56,083 bases of DNA from NCBI GenBank assembly GCA_945787335.1, contig CALZHR010000063.1, positions 1 through 56,083 on the forward strand. The letters are read 5' to 3'. How positions within the stretch are numbered: the stretch's first letter is position 1; each line of letters opens with the position of its first letter. This DNA is from an uncultured Desulfuromonadales bacterium (GTDB lineage Bacteria > Desulfobacterota > Desulfuromonadia > Desulfuromonadales > Geopsychrobacteraceae). The notes under the pieces were generated by a model that saw only the letters and a program-made list of their open reading frames with translations, had not been told where the DNA came from and did not search any database. Below are positions 32,574 to 41,673 of this stretch, in pieces. Made by a program: the position numbers and the translations under genes.

Positions 32574-33668
32574 TCAAAACCATTTATTCTTCTTGAAATA
32601 CCAGAGCATACCAGCCGCGCAGCTGAGCATCAGCCCCCAGGCCATGGCGTAGCCGTAGCGCCATTTCAGCTCCGGGATCACGTCAAAGTTCATGCCGTAG
32701 ATGCCGGCGATAAAGGTCAACGGAATAAAGATCGACGCCATGATGGTTAAAACCTGCATTACCTCATTCATCCGGTGGCTGATGCTCGACATGTACAGAT
32801 CGATCAGCCCGGTCGCGGTGTCGCGGAAGGTCTCCAGGGTGTCGATGATCTGCACACAATGGTCGTAGAGGTCGCGTAGGAAGACGTAGGTCGATTCGTG
32901 GATCAGGGGAAATTCATCCTGCAGCAGCGAATTGGTCAACTCGCGCAGCGGCCAGAGCGATTTGCGCAGGTAGATCAACTGCCCCTTGACCTGATGAACC
33001 TGTTGCAGGGTCGCCTGGGTCGGCTGGCGGAGCAGCTCTTTTTCCAGCTCCTCCAGGCGGTCGCCGATCTGCTCCAGGATGTGAAAATAGCTGTCGACGA
33101 TCGAGTCGATCAGGGCATAGGTCAGGTAGTCGGGGCCGCGTTGACGGATGCGACCGCTTTTGCGCCGCAAGCGCTCGCGTACGCCATCGAAAACATCGCC
33201 CGGCCGTTCCTGAAAGCTGAGCACGTTGTTGCCGGTCAGCACCAGGCTGATCTGTTCGGTCTGTAACTGGTTCGTGTCACTGTCGAAATCGAGCATTTTC
33301 AGGATGATCAGCAGGTAGCCGTCAAATTCCTCGACCTTCGGTCGATGACCGGTGTTGAGCATGTCCTCCAGCGCCAGCGGATGCAGGTCGAAAGCTTTGC
33401 CGAAGGCACCGAGGTCGCTGACGTCGTGGATACCGTCCAGGTTGATCCAGCTGACTGTCGGGCTGGTTTTCAGCTCCAGGCAGCGGTCGAGGGAGATGTC
33501 GTTTTCGACCCTGATCTGGTTCGCATCGTAATCGATGAAGGAGATGGTTGATTTATCAACCTTCTGCTCGCCGACATGGATCAGCGACCCGGGCGACAGG
33601 CCGATCTGCTTCGGCGAACTTCTGAACAGCGAGGTGACAGTTGTCTGCGGGGTGTCTAACGGCGGCAT
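32574..33668 (-). CDS. corA: CorA-family magnesium/cobalt transporter
   Basis: This 364-residue divalent-cation channel of the CorA family has a long cytosolic alpha/beta and helical domain (about 1-300). Two C-terminal transmembrane helices enclose the signature YGMNF near residue 326, and the usual basic tail KKNKWF follows. The EELEKELLRQPTQATLQQVHQVKGQLIYLRKSLWPLRE segment is the conserved stalk helix. It lies 24 bp after the AstE-like gene. The metal preference is not readable from sequence. Confidence 0.93.
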   Translation of the reverse strand: MPPLDTPQTTVTSLFRSSPKQIGLSPGSLIHVGEQKVDKSTISFIDYDANQIRVENDISLDRCLELKTSPTVSWINLDGIHDVSDLGAFGKAFDLHPLALEDMLNTGHRPKVEEFDGYLLIILKMLDFDSDTNQLQTEQISLVLTGNNVLSFQERPGDVFDGVRERLRRKSGRIRQRGPDYLTYALIDSIVDSYFHILEQIGDRLEELEKELLRQPTQATLQQVHQVKGQLIYLRKSLWPLRELTNSLLQDEFPLIHESTYVFLRDLYDHCVQIIDTLETFRDTATGLIDLYMSSISHRMNEVMQVLTIMASIFIPLTFIAGIYGMNFDVIPELKWRYGYAMAWGLMLSCAAGMLWYFKKNKWF

Positions 33669-33692
33669 CTCTCTCTCCTCAGCGGGGCCTGC

Positions 33693-34724
33693 TCAGCGTT
33701 CCAGGCCGAAATCCTCGTCGGTCAGTGTCGAGGTGAAATTATCCAGCGCCTCCTCGGCGCCACTCGAGTCGGGAACCTTGGCCAGGTGGATCAGGGCGTC
33801 CCCTTCATGGGCCAGGGGCAGATTCAGTTGGCCGATCACAACGCCGGTAAAGGGGGTGAGCACATCTTCGGACGCGTCGCCGAGCGGATCGCTGAGACGA
33901 CCGAGCAGCTGCCCTTTTTTTACCAGGTCGCCCAGCTTCACCCGCCTCGAGAAGGTGCCGCTCATGCTGGCTCTGACCCAGCTGGTGCGGTCGGTGATAA
34001 TCGGTTCCGGGGTTTTGCGCTTGCGCCTGCCGGCCAGCATCCCGGTATGGCGCATGACATTGAGAATGCCGCGCAGGCCCATGCGGATAGCCGTTTCGTT
34101 GAAGTACAGCGCCTCCCCCCCCTCGTAGACCAGCACCGGCTTGCCGAGAGAGGCGACCGCCTCCCGCAGGGAGCCTTCGCGCAGCTCCGAGGGAACCACC
34201 ACCGGCGTGCCGAACGCAACGGCCAGATCAAGGGTCAGGGGATCGTGCAGACAGGCGCGGACCTGCGGCAGGTTGGAACGGAAGTTGGAGCCGGTGTGCA
34301 GGTCGATGCCGATATCGCTGCGTTCGGCGATTTCAGTCATGAACAGGTGGGCCAGGCGGCCAGCCTGCGAGCCTTTCGGCGTACCGGGGAAGGAGCGGTT
34401 CAGGTCGCGGCGATCCGGAAGATAGCGGGCGCGTTGGATAAATCCGAACGGATTGACCACCGGCACGGCCAGCAGGGTGCCTTTGAGGGAATTGACCGCT
34501 TTGGTGTTGAGCAGGCGGCGGATAATCTCAACGCCATTGATCTCATCGCCATGCACGGCGGCGCAGACGAACAGCGTCGGGCCGCTGCGGCGGCCGTGGA
34601 CCACATGCACCGGCAGCGTGATCTCGTTGTGCGTGTAGAGCTTGGCCATCGGCAGTTCGATGGTGCCGCGGCCGCCGGGCGGGATGCTGGTGCCGCCAAG
34701 CTCGAAGGGAGCCGCGCGGGTCAT
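33693..34724 (-). CDS. Succinylglutamate desuccinylase/aspartoacylase-family zinc hydrolase
   Basis: This 343-residue M14-like zinc hydrolase of the AstE/ASPA group has the first metal motif in [14 protein letters not shown] (His58 and Glu61) and a second metal ligand in GIDLHTGS (His143). The arginine pair [11 protein letters not shown] (near residues 105-115) binds the substrate carboxylate. The C-terminal half forms a beta barrel (about 250-330). Its ATG overlaps the rimK stop by 4 bp, a coupling that suggests a linked function. It might trim glutamate or amide bonds related to RimK products, but that is an inference. Confidence 0.88.
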   Translation of the reverse strand: MTRAAPFELGGTSIPPGGRGTIELPMAKLYTHNEITLPVHVVHGRRSGPTLFVCAAVHGDEINGVEIIRRLLNTKAVNSLKGTLLAVPVVNPFGFIQRARYLPDRRDLNRSFPGTPKGSQAGRLAHLFMTEIAERSDIGIDLHTGSNFRSNLPQVRACLHDPLTLDLAVAFGTPVVVPSELREGSLREAVASLGKPVLVYEGGEALYFNETAIRMGLRGILNVMRHTGMLAGRRKRKTPEPIITDRTSWVRASMSGTFSRRVKLGDLVKKGQLLGRLSDPLGDASEDVLTPFTGVVIGQLNLPLAHEGDALIHLAKVPDSSGAEEALDNFTSTLTDEDFGLER

Positions 34725-35626
34725 CCTTTCCCCCGCGTGCGTGTGCGGCCAGGTTTGGCCTGCTTCTCGATGAATTCGATGATCTGTGCGGCAACATCCT
34801 TGCTGGTGGCTGTCTCTATCCCTTCGAGCCCCGGCGAGGAGTTCACCTCCATGACCACCGGGCCATGGTTGGAGCGCAACAGGTCAACACCGGCAACGTT
34901 CAGGCCCATGATCTTTGCCGCCCGCACGGCGGTAGACCGCTCTCCCGGAGTCAGGCGAGCCACCGAGGCGTTGCCGCCGCGATGCAGGTTGGAACGGAAC
35001 TCCCCTTCCTTGCCCTGACGCTTCATAGCGGCGACCACCTTTTCGCCGATCACGAAACAGCGCAGGTCGGCACCTTGGGCCTCTTTGATAAATTCCTGCA
35101 CCAGGATGTTCTCTTTCAGCCCGCGAAAGGCCTCGATGACACTTTCCGCCGCCTTGCCGGTTTCTGCCAGCACCACGCCGATCCCCTGGGTTCCCTCGAG
35201 CAGCTTGATCACCAGTGGCGCGCCGCCGGCCAGGTTGATCAAGTCGTTGGTGTATTTGGTCGAATGGGCGAATCCGGTCACCGGCAGACCGATCCCTTTG
35301 CGGGCGAGCAGCTGCAGGCTGCGCAGCTTGTCGCGGGAGCGGCTGATCGCGACCGATTCATTGATGCTGTAAACGTCCATCATTTCGAACTGCCGGACCA
35401 CGGCGGTGCCGTAAAAGGTGATAGAGGCGCCGATCCGCGGGATGATGGCGTCAAAACCGACCAGTTCATCCCCTTTGTAGTGAATCGTCGGCCGCTGGGA
35501 GGCGATCGTCATGTAGCAGAGCAGCGGATCGATAACGCGTATCTCGTGACCACGCCCCTTGGCCGCTTCGACCATGCGCCGGGTGGAATAGAGCTCTGGA
35601 TTTCTTGACAGGATGGCAATTTTCAT
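34721..35626 (-). CDS. rimK: Ribosomal protein S6--L-glutamate ligase family, ATP-grasp
   Basis: This 301-residue ATP-grasp ligase closely resembles E. coli RimK, which adds glutamates to the C-terminus of ribosomal protein S6 and can make poly-alpha-glutamate. Landmarks are the N-terminal [17 protein letters not shown], the ATP-binding [12 protein letters not shown] near residue 148, and the metal-binding [15 protein letters not shown] near residue 260. I use the ATG at 35626, which starts with the family's MKIAILS; the longer frame has no matching N-terminus. It lies between a RimB-type protease and an AstE-like hydrolase in one operon. Confidence 0.93.
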   Translation of the reverse strand: MKIAILSRNPELYSTRRMVEAAKGRGHEIRVIDPLLCYMTIASQRPTIHYKGDELVGFDAIIPRIGASITFYGTAVVRQFEMMDVYSINESVAISRSRDKLRSLQLLARKGIGLPVTGFAHSTKYTNDLINLAGGAPLVIKLLEGTQGIGVVLAETGKAAESVIEAFRGLKENILVQEFIKEAQGADLRCFVIGEKVVAAMKRQGKEGEFRSNLHRGGNASVARLTPGERSTAVRAAKIMGLNVAGVDLLRSNHGPVVMEVNSSPGLEGIETATSKDVAAQIIEFIEKQAKPGRTRTRGKG

Positions 35627-35633
35627 CACAACC

Positions 35634-36086
35634 TCACTTGATTTTTCGGGCAAAATCCAGCTTGGGGCGTCCGAAAAGAAAGGATTTATCCGGACTGACA
35701 ACCAGCCCTTCCATTGCGGTGCGCCCGAGCAGCATCCGGAACTTCATACTGTCGCGATTGGTCAGGGTCATCTCGATCGGCCAGCGGTGGTCACCCAGCC
35801 GGGCGATGGTTTCAATCACGTAGCGCATCTCCCGGTGGCCGCCGGAGTCACTGACCTGGCGGTAGTCCTTGACCGGTTGGGTGCAGAGGATTTCGATATC
35901 TTCGCGCCCCTGCAGCGGGTGAATGCCGAAGCGCACCATCTCTCGGCCATGCTCCTCGAACGGCTCGACAAAAAATGCATGCAGGGCCGAGGTGCGGGCT
36001 CCTGTATCGATTTTCGCCTTGATGGCGGGGATTCTCAGTTCTGGAAGGGTCAGCCATTCTCGCCAACCAATCTCGATTTTATCCAT
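35634..36086 (-). CDS. rimB: RimB-type retropepsin-like protease (DUF785)
   Basis: This 150-residue aspartic protease-like protein has the catalytic motif [12 protein letters not shown] with Asp27. This family is often mislabelled as ATP-dependent zinc protease. Later conserved elements are [41 protein letters not shown]. In Pseudomonas, RimB acts with RimK and RimA to tune S6 glutamylation, and here it directly precedes rimK (7 bp gap). It is the first gene of a five-gene minus-strand run. No strong promoter stands out in the 258-base divergent gap. Confidence 0.88.
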   Translation of the reverse strand: MDKIEIGWREWLTLPELRIPAIKAKIDTGARTSALHAFFVEPFEEHGREMVRFGIHPLQGREDIEILCTQPVKDYRQVSDSGGHREMRYVIETIARLGDHRWPIEMTLTNRDSMKFRMLLGRTAMEGLVVSPDKSFLFGRPKLDFARKIK

Positions 36087-36280
36087 ATCGCCCCAATGAC
36101 TGTAGAGGGTCGGGCACCGGCTTCTGTTACCATTCTAGCCGGTATTCCACAAACTACATCCGTAAAAATAACTGTTTTATCAGCCGTTTGTTGGTTCTGT
36201 AAGAAAAAGTGCGCCATCATAGAGGGGGGCGCAAAAAATGAAAAGAAAAAACCGCACGGCTGGTTTCTTTCAAGAGATCT

Positions 36281-36309
36281 TTGCAACCCTGGAAATGAAG
36301 CATTATACT
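36281..36309 (+). promoter_or_regulatory. Sigma70 promoter of the isochorismatase-dksA-ydcZ run
   Basis: TTGCAA (36281-36286) and TATACT (36304-36309) are spaced by 17 bp, about 35 bases before the start codon. AAGGAG follows as the ribosome site. Confidence 0.7.
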
Positions 36310-36344
36310 AAAAGACCTTCGCAATTCCCGAAAAGGAGATATAA

Positions 36345-36923
36345 ATGGCTGAGATCAAAGATAAATTCTGGTTGCAGAAAGAGCAGGTCGTGCTGGTTGT
36401 AATCGATGTGCAGGAAAAACTGGTGCCGGCGATGGATCAACGGATCTGCGGTCAGGTGATCAGCCACATCAACATGCTGCTCGAAGGATTCAAGGCGATG
36501 AAGCTGCCGGTGATCGCCACCGAACAGTATCCGCGCGGACTCGGCAACACCATCGAAGAGTTGACCGGAGCGCTCGAGCAGAAGTGCGTGGAGAAGGTCG
36601 CCTTCAGCTGCGCCGGAGAACCGGATTTTCTCGCCGCGCTGGAAAAGACCGGCGCCAGGCAGGTGGTCCTGGTTGGCATGGAGGCGCATGTCTGCGTCTA
36701 CCAGACGCTGATCGACCTGGTCGACCGTGGATACACCGTACACCTGGTACGAGACGCCATCTGCTCCCGCTTCAAAAGCGATTACCAGACCGCCATCAGC
36801 ATGGCGCCGCAGCTGGGTGCCGTGCTGACAACGACCGAAATCGCCCTGTTCCAGCTGGTCGGCGTTGCCGGCGGCGATGATTTCAAGGCGGTCTCCAAGC
36901 TGGCGCGGCGCCGGACCGCCTGA
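36345..36923 (+). CDS. Isochorismatase-family cysteine hydrolase (YcaC-like)
   Basis: This 192-residue soluble enzyme has the isochorismatase-like fold. The triad is visible as Asp21 (VVIDVQEKLVPAM), Lys84 (VEKVAFSC) and Cys117 (GMEAHVCVYQT). A cis-peptide region precedes the cysteine, as in YcaC and related hydrolases. The natural substrate is unknown for most of this subgroup. Its stop codon overlaps the ATG of the DksA-like gene (TGATG), so the pair is translationally coupled. Confidence 0.9.
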   Translation: MAEIKDKFWLQKEQVVLVVIDVQEKLVPAMDQRICGQVISHINMLLEGFKAMKLPVIATEQYPRGLGNTIEELTGALEQKCVEKVAFSCAGEPDFLAALEKTGARQVVLVGMEAHVCVYQTLIDLVDRGYTVHLVRDAICSRFKSDYQTAISMAPQLGAVLTTTEIALFQLVGVAGGDDFKAVSKLARRRTA

Positions 36924-37282
36924 TGATGGAGCTGACCAGCGCCCAGCTGGACGAGCTGCGGCAGCAGTTACTCAGCCTGCAGCAGGATTTGCAGCGCTTG
37001 CTGGATGAGTCTGCCGACAGCAGCAAAGCGGTCGACCTTGAGCAGCCGATCGGCCGGCTATCACGGATGGATGCCCTGCAGCAGCAGGCGATGGCCAAGG
37101 CCAACCGGGAAGGGCATCAGCGGCGCTTGAAGCTGATTGAGGCTGCGCTGCTGGCACATCGGCAGGGGCGCTACGGGGACTGCCGCCGCTGTGAAGAGCC
37201 GATCGGGTTCCCTCGCCTGCAGGCTCGCCCGGAAAGCCCTTTTTGCCTGGCTTGTCAGGGGCAGATCGAAGGAGCGGGTTGA
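36923..37282 (+). CDS. DksA/TraR-family C4 zinc-finger protein
   Basis: This 119-residue protein has an N-terminal coiled coil (about residues 1-80, with repeated Leu/Gln) and a C-terminal zinc finger with Cys87, Cys90, Cys108 and Cys111 (CRRC...CLAC). DksA-type proteins enter the RNA polymerase secondary channel. True DksA carries an acidic DxxDxA tip; the possible equivalent here (SRMDALQQQAMA) keeps only part of it, so its activity may differ. The start overlaps the previous stop and its stop overlaps the next start. Confidence 0.88.
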   Translation: MMELTSAQLDELRQQLLSLQQDLQRLLDESADSSKAVDLEQPIGRLSRMDALQQQAMAKANREGHQRRLKLIEAALLAHRQGRYGDCRRCEEPIGFPRLQARPESPFCLACQGQIEGAG

Positions 37283-37719
37283 TGTCGAACCTGGTGCTGA
37301 TCATCCTGATGGTGGCTGGCGGCGTGGCGGTGGCGGTGCAGCCGTCGATCAATGCCCGGCTGGCGGAGAAGACCGGCTACCTGCAGGCGGCGACCATCTC
37401 CTTTGCGGTCGGTACGCTGGTCCTGCTGCTTATCTCACTGACCACCAGCCAGGGGAGTTTCCGGCGCATCTCCGAGTCTGACTGGTGGCAACTCAGTGGC
37501 GGCCTGTTCGGGGCTTTCTTTGTCACCATGACCATCATCGGCGTCCCCCGCATCGGCACCACCGCGGTTCTGGCGCTGACCATCGTCTCGCAGCTGGTCG
37601 CCGGCCTGCTGATGGATCATTACGGCCTGTTCGGCATGCGTGGCATTCCGCTCGATTTCAAGCGGCTGGTCGGCGTGGTGCTACTGCTGGTTGGGGTGGC
37701 CCTGATCTGCCGTCGCTGA
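37282..37719 (+). CDS. YdcZ/DUF606-family DMT-type membrane protein
   Basis: This 145-residue inner membrane protein has five hydrophobic helices, matching one half of a drug/metabolite-type transporter (DMT superfamily, DUF606). QPSINARLAEKTGYLQAATISFAVGTLVLL is the typical first repeat. Such proteins probably dimerise; the substrate is unknown. Its ATG overlaps the stop of the zinc-finger gene. No terminator is visible directly after it. Confidence 0.87.
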   Translation: MSNLVLIILMVAGGVAVAVQPSINARLAEKTGYLQAATISFAVGTLVLLLISLTTSQGSFRRISESDWWQLSGGLFGAFFVTMTIIGVPRIGTTAVLALTIVSQLVAGLLMDHYGLFGMRGIPLDFKRLVGVVLLLVGVALICRR

Positions 37720-37938
37720 GCTTCGCGACATTTACGTTCTTCCTTGAGTTGCAGGTTGGGAATTCTGGAAAACAGGCATCAGCCTTGGGCAAACCCGTTC
37801 CCCTTGCGTCGCAGGAGGTTATTTGCCAGAGCAGGGCGGGCATGGAATGCTTGAACCTCAGCGGTCCAGGGGGAAACACTGGCAGGGCAAGGGTGAGGGT
37901 GCCAGCATAAAAAAAAGGTTCTATAACTCAAAACAAGG

Positions 37939-38153
37939 TTAGCCACGAAGACACCAAGAACACCAAGCAAAATCATCAGCATTAACGCGGAGTCGGAGAG
38001 CTGGATAGAAGATCAAGAGCCAAAAAGAGAGTCATATGTGGTTAAAACGAAAAGAGAAAGGTTATGGCCTCTCTCTGCGAACTCAGCGCCTCTCCGTTAT
38101 AACGTTTTTCTTCGTGCCCTTGGTGCCGTGGTGACAGCAGCCTTTGTTTGGTT
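37939..38153 (+). repeat. Dispersed imperfect-palindrome repeat, copy B
   Basis: It matches 21229-21452 in the same orientation over about 215 bp. Left end: AGCCACGAAGACACCAAG; right end: TTCTTCGTGCCCTTGGTGCC. These are imperfect inverted copies of one another, as are the inner ATTAACGCGGAGTCGGAGAG and CTCAGCGCCTCTCCGTTATA. It lies in the 502-base gap after the YdcZ gene. The remaining bases 37720-37938 show no gene or clear signal. Confidence 0.82.
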
Positions 38154-38162
38154 AAAGGTCCG

Positions 38163-38203
38163 AAAAAAACCGCCCCGGCAGGTGCTTGCCGGGGCGGTTT
38201 TTT
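38163..38203. terminator. Strong bidirectional terminator
   Basis: CCGCCCCGGCA and TGCCGGGGCGG form a perfect 11-bp stem flanked by seven A and six T residues. It ends the cache-domain gene on the minus strand and can stop readthrough from the plus strand. Confidence 0.95.
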
Positions 38204-38221
38204 CGCAGAAGAGAATGGCTA

Positions 38222-38695
38222 TCAGGGATAGAAGCCGGCGCCGACCAGCAGGTCGGTGTAGCCGACGCGGCGGATGTAGGTGAACTTATCGACCGCATCA
38301 CGCGAATTCGGCTTCGGCCACATGTAGCTGATCCAGCCTTCGCCATTTTTCTTGGCGATGTCGACAAATTCGACAAAGATCATCTTAGGATTATCCTTGT
38401 TCTTGTCGGCGACGTAGAAGAGCGACCCTTTCGTGGTCAGTTGTGGAACAAAGGGGTGGGCCAGCATATTCCCCTCCAAGTCCATTAGAAAAACATAGGA
38501 ATCCTTCCAGACGAATTTCCCTTCCGGGTTGGAGATTTCCCGAACCCCTGCACCCATGTCTTCAAGCAGCAGCGCCTCCGCCGCTTTGGCCATTTCCACG
38601 CATTCGGCGCGATTGGCGTATTCTTCCGCCAGGGCCGCGCCGCCAAGCAGACCGGTAAAAAGCAGAACATTGAAGATGAGCATCAATTTTTTCAT
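38222..38695 (-). CDS. Exported single-cache domain protein
   Basis: This 157-residue periplasmic protein has a signal peptide at about residues 1-22 (MLIFNVLLFTGLLGGAALA). A single cache (sCache_2-like) ligand-binding domain follows: DSYVFLMDLEGNMLAHPF, then FVEFVDIAKKNGEGWISYMWPKP, then FTYIRRVGYTDLLVGAGFY. It has no kinase or chemotaxis part, so it may be a stand-alone binding protein. I start at the ATG at 38695; the longer frame would bury the signal peptide. Confidence 0.88.
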   Translation of the reverse strand: MKKLMLIFNVLLFTGLLGGAALAEEYANRAECVEMAKAAEALLLEDMGAGVREISNPEGKFVWKDSYVFLMDLEGNMLAHPFVPQLTTKGSLFYVADKNKDNPKMIFVEFVDIAKKNGEGWISYMWPKPNSRDAVDKFTYIRRVGYTDLLVGAGFYP

Positions 38696-38924
38696 AGTGT
38701 TTCCTCCGTCAGTAAAATGTGCAACGAGCGATCCATTGGTGAGTCGGCGAACGATTTGGCCGGCCACAGGCTTCGGGGGATTGGTGGGAAAATCGACTGT
38801 GGCGGAACGTTGTGGCTCCTCTCGGGACAGTTTTTGCAACAGTGTTCTAAATATAGCGGATGGGGCGGCTATTTTCCAGTGGAAAAATGCTCTCCACCGG
38901 GGGCGGTAGGAAGCGGGTTGCGAC

Positions 38925-39248
38925 TCAGTCAGCCCAGAAGTGATGCATCGGATCCTGCCGCAAGGCGCTCAGTAGCTTGCCGAGTTCGAGACTCGGATTA
39001 ACGTTCATATACAGCTGCCAGCGCTCGCCATTCACAAAGTGCAGGGTCCACTGGTTCAGCTCAGGGCTGTAGCGCAGCTGGGCGACCGGCAGCTGACCCT
39101 TTCCGGGGTGCTCTTCAAACAGGTTGATCTGCCGGCCCTCGAGCTGATAAGCGACCCGGCGCGGATGCTGGGGGTCGCCGGCAAGTTCGGCACAGAAACG
39201 ATCGAGCAGTTTTAACGCCTGTCTCTGGAGTAATTGAGGAAGTTCCAT
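38925..39248 (-). CDS. DUF3024 domain protein
   Basis: This 107-residue soluble protein matches the DUF3024 pattern. RRVAYQLEGRQINLFEEHPG lies near residue 30, followed by VAQLRYSPELNQWTLHFVNGERWQLY. The end is LGKLLSALRQDPMHHFWAD. Its function is unknown. The start is the ATG at 39248 (MELPQLLQ); the longer frame adds a low-quality arginine-rich leader. Confidence 0.82.
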   Translation of the reverse strand: MELPQLLQRQALKLLDRFCAELAGDPQHPRRVAYQLEGRQINLFEEHPGKGQLPVAQLRYSPELNQWTLHFVNGERWQLYMNVNPSLELGKLLSALRQDPMHHFWAD

Positions 39249-39373
39249 CAGCGGGCCGCGCCTGCACAACGTCGCTCGAAGCGATGGGTGCTGCATGTGC
39301 CTGCGGTATGGGCCAACCGGCTAAATAAATCGGTCATTTCTGTTTGCCTCTGTAAGGATCTTTGCCCTCCTGG

Positions 39374-41215
39374 CTAGATAATACCATGAAGCGGGCCCCC
39401 CTTGGCGCCCAGATCATCCACCATTTTTTCCACCAGCGGATCGTCGATCAGCGGTGGCGCATGCTGCGGCTTGATCCGCGCGTCGATCACCAGGCTGCCT
39501 CCGCAGCCCCAGTGTTTGGCCGAGATGGTACTCTCGATGCCGTAAATATCGGCCGCCGGGTTGCTGCGGGTGAAGACCGCCCAGAGCCAGTTGTTCAGGG
39601 CGGCAGCGCAGAATTCGCTGTCATCGACGACCAGAATCAGCGGGAAGGCGTTGATCGGCGCGTCCGGCGCATATTTGTTACAGAAGCGCAGCAGATCAGC
39701 ATCTTCCCCCGGCCGGTACTCTTTGCAGGCCGGACCATCGAGCAGCAGAATCCCTGGCAGAGCGATCCGCGGCTTCTTGAAACCGCGCGGCAGGCTGAGA
39801 CCTTCTGGCAACTCATCCGGCAGCTCGCGGCGCTGTGGTCCGGCCGCCGCCAGCACCACCTTCGAACCCCGGTTCAGGCCGTGACCGGAATAGTCGAGGG
39901 TGTCGATGGTGGTGCGGGTCTGAAAATGCAGGTCGCGCCGCCAGTCGATCCGCTCCAGCAGGTGGCGGAAAAAGCCCGGGATGTCGTGGATGTCGAGACG
40001 CGGGTTGTCGTTCTCGGCGACGATCAGCAGGTATTTCGCCAGCGACAGCTGCCCCTGGCCGAGCACCGCGTTGGCCTGGGTGAGGAGCTCCTGCGGTTCG
40101 GTGAGCTCCTGGTACGGCGTGTAGCGCTCGCTGCCGATCGCCAGCAGCAGCGGGTGGACCCCGGCGGCGTCGACCGCATGCACCGCCTTGATGCCAGGCA
40201 GCACATCGGGGATCAGGGCGCCGGTCAGCTCGTGGATAAAAGCGCCGAAGCTGGTGTCTTCCTGGGGCGGCCGACCGACGGTGGTAAAAGGCCAGATCGG
40301 CTCGGGGCGGTGGTAGACGGCGTCGACCTTCACCAGGGGGAAATCATGCGCCAGGCTGTAGTAGCCGAGATGATCGCCGAAGGGCCCTTCCGGCTTCTGC
40401 TGCGTCGGGTCGACCGTGCCGCTGATGACGAAGTCGGCCTCGGCCGGCATCGGCAGCTGCCCGGGAAGCTGTACCATGGGGATCCGGTGGCCGGCCAGCA
40501 GCCCGGCGAAAGCGAGCTCCGGCATCCCCTCCGGCAGCGGCATCACCGCCGCGACCGCCAGGCTCGGCGGGCCACCGACAAAGATATTCACTTTGAACGG
40601 CTTGTCCTGCTGCAAGGCTTCGCGGTGATGCACGCCGATGCCGCGGTGGATCTGATAGTGCAGACCGACCTCCTGGTCGGGCAGGTAGGCGTTTCCGGAG
40701 AGCTGCACCCGGTACATGCCCAGGTTCGAGGCGCGCAGGCCCGGCTTGCGGCTGCTCTCCGAATAGACCTGCGGCAGGGTGACGAAGGCGCCGCCATCAT
40801 CCGGCCAGCTCACAATCTGCGGCAGCTGGCTGAGCCTGGTGCGGCGTTCGAGAATCGGTCCGCGGGCAACCTTTTTCGGCAGCAGATTCCAGGCGGCCTG
40901 GGGCGCTTTCAGGGCGCTGAGCGGCTGTTTCAACAGGGCCTTCGGGTCGAGCTTCAGTTTAACCAGGGTCTCGACCTGCGCCAGGGTGTCGCGGAACAGA
41001 AAGCGGGTCCGCTCCAGGGTACCGTAGAGGTTGGCCAGAGCCGGAAAACGGCAGCCTTTCAGATTGGTAAACAGCAGCGCCGGCCCCCGGGCCTGGTAGA
41101 CGCGGCGCTGGATGGCGCCGGCCAGCAGGTTCGGGTCGATCTCCTGCTCGATGCGGAGCAGCTGCTGCGACTCTTCGAGTGCGGCGACGGTTTCCCTCAG
41201 GTTGCGGTAGCCCAT
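39374..41215 (-). CDS. UbiD-family prenylated-FMN decarboxylase (menaquinone/ubiquinone type)
   Basis: This 613-residue (de)carboxylase of the UbiD family removes an aromatic or polyprenyl-aromatic carboxylate using prenylated FMN. The N-terminal FMN-binding-like part has MGYRNLRETVAAL, and the active-site segment KPEGPFGDHLGYYS lies near residue 278. The C-terminal oligomerisation helix follows. The length is near that of menaquinone biosynthesis decarboxylases (MqnL and ORF 3-polyprenyl types) rather than the 490-residue E. coli UbiD. No UbiX partner is in the window. Confidence 0.9.
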   Translation of the reverse strand: MGYRNLRETVAALEESQQLLRIEQEIDPNLLAGAIQRRVYQARGPALLFTNLKGCRFPALANLYGTLERTRFLFRDTLAQVETLVKLKLDPKALLKQPLSALKAPQAAWNLLPKKVARGPILERRTRLSQLPQIVSWPDDGGAFVTLPQVYSESSRKPGLRASNLGMYRVQLSGNAYLPDQEVGLHYQIHRGIGVHHREALQQDKPFKVNIFVGGPPSLAVAAVMPLPEGMPELAFAGLLAGHRIPMVQLPGQLPMPAEADFVISGTVDPTQQKPEGPFGDHLGYYSLAHDFPLVKVDAVYHRPEPIWPFTTVGRPPQEDTSFGAFIHELTGALIPDVLPGIKAVHAVDAAGVHPLLLAIGSERYTPYQELTEPQELLTQANAVLGQGQLSLAKYLLIVAENDNPRLDIHDIPGFFRHLLERIDWRRDLHFQTRTTIDTLDYSGHGLNRGSKVVLAAAGPQRRELPDELPEGLSLPRGFKKPRIALPGILLLDGPACKEYRPGEDADLLRFCNKYAPDAPINAFPLILVVDDSEFCAAALNNWLWAVFTRSNPAADIYGIESTISAKHWGCGGSLVIDARIKPQHAPPLIDDPLVEKMVDDLGAKGGPLHGII

Positions 41216-41360
41216 GATCTCCTCTTAAGCTGTGAAGGTGAGCCCAAATTTATACTCCAGCGCTGCCGGAAAGGCAAACGCTTTACCTGAGGGATGCAGT
41301 CAGCTATAGCCGCGCTATACTGTGGGAAGAATACCTAACTCATGAAAACGGAGGAGAACA

Positions 41361-41555
41361 ATGATCAGAGTGAAAACCTTCGGCGAACCCCTGGAACCCT
41401 TCCGAGCCCGCAAGGAATTGGACGATCTGGATACCCGGGTCAACGCATTCATTCGGGAAAACGGCATTAAGAAGGTGATTTCGGTCAGCGACAGCACCAC
41501 TCACGAAGATGGGGGAACCATCGGCCTGATCCGGGTGCTGGTTTACGAGGAGTGA
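41361..41555 (+). CDS. Conserved-looking small protein of unknown function
   Basis: This 64-residue soluble protein has a predicted alpha/beta pattern: an N-terminal strand (MIRVKTF), a helix (ARKELDDLDTRVNAFIREN) and strands KKVISVSDSTTH and IGLIRVLVYEE. I do not recognise a named family. The clear ribosome site (GGAGGAG, 5-6 bases upstream) and TATACT -10-like box near 41319 support a real gene. It lies 118 bp upstream of the acetolactate-synthase-like gene, separated from it by a long hairpin. Confidence 0.75.
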   Translation: MIRVKTFGEPLEPFRARKELDDLDTRVNAFIRENGIKKVISVSDSTTHEDGGTIGLIRVLVYEE

Positions 41556-41604
41556 CCGCCGTAAGCTGGTTTCGGGGGGGGATCGCTCAGCGAAGTGCGA
41601 ACTT

Positions 41605-41640
41605 CTGCACACCGCCCGGGCTGGTCTGGGTGGTGTGCAG
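41605..41640 (+). promoter_or_regulatory. Long hairpin ahead of the TPP enzyme gene
   Basis: CTGCACACCGCCC and GGGTGGTGTGCAG form a 13-bp stem with one G-U pair and a 10-base loop, ending 33 bases before the ATG at 41674. No T tract follows, so it is not a simple terminator. It could pace translation or stabilise the transcript. Confidence 0.5.
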
Positions 41641-41673
41641 CTGCAAGTCACTGGAGCGGGAAAGGGCGTATCG

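Noticed and set aside
39362-41290. 642-codon plus-strand frame opposite the UbiD-family gene
   Set aside because: It is an antisense shadow of a gene with recognisable family motifs. Its composition is rich in Arg, Gln and Val with no domain pattern.
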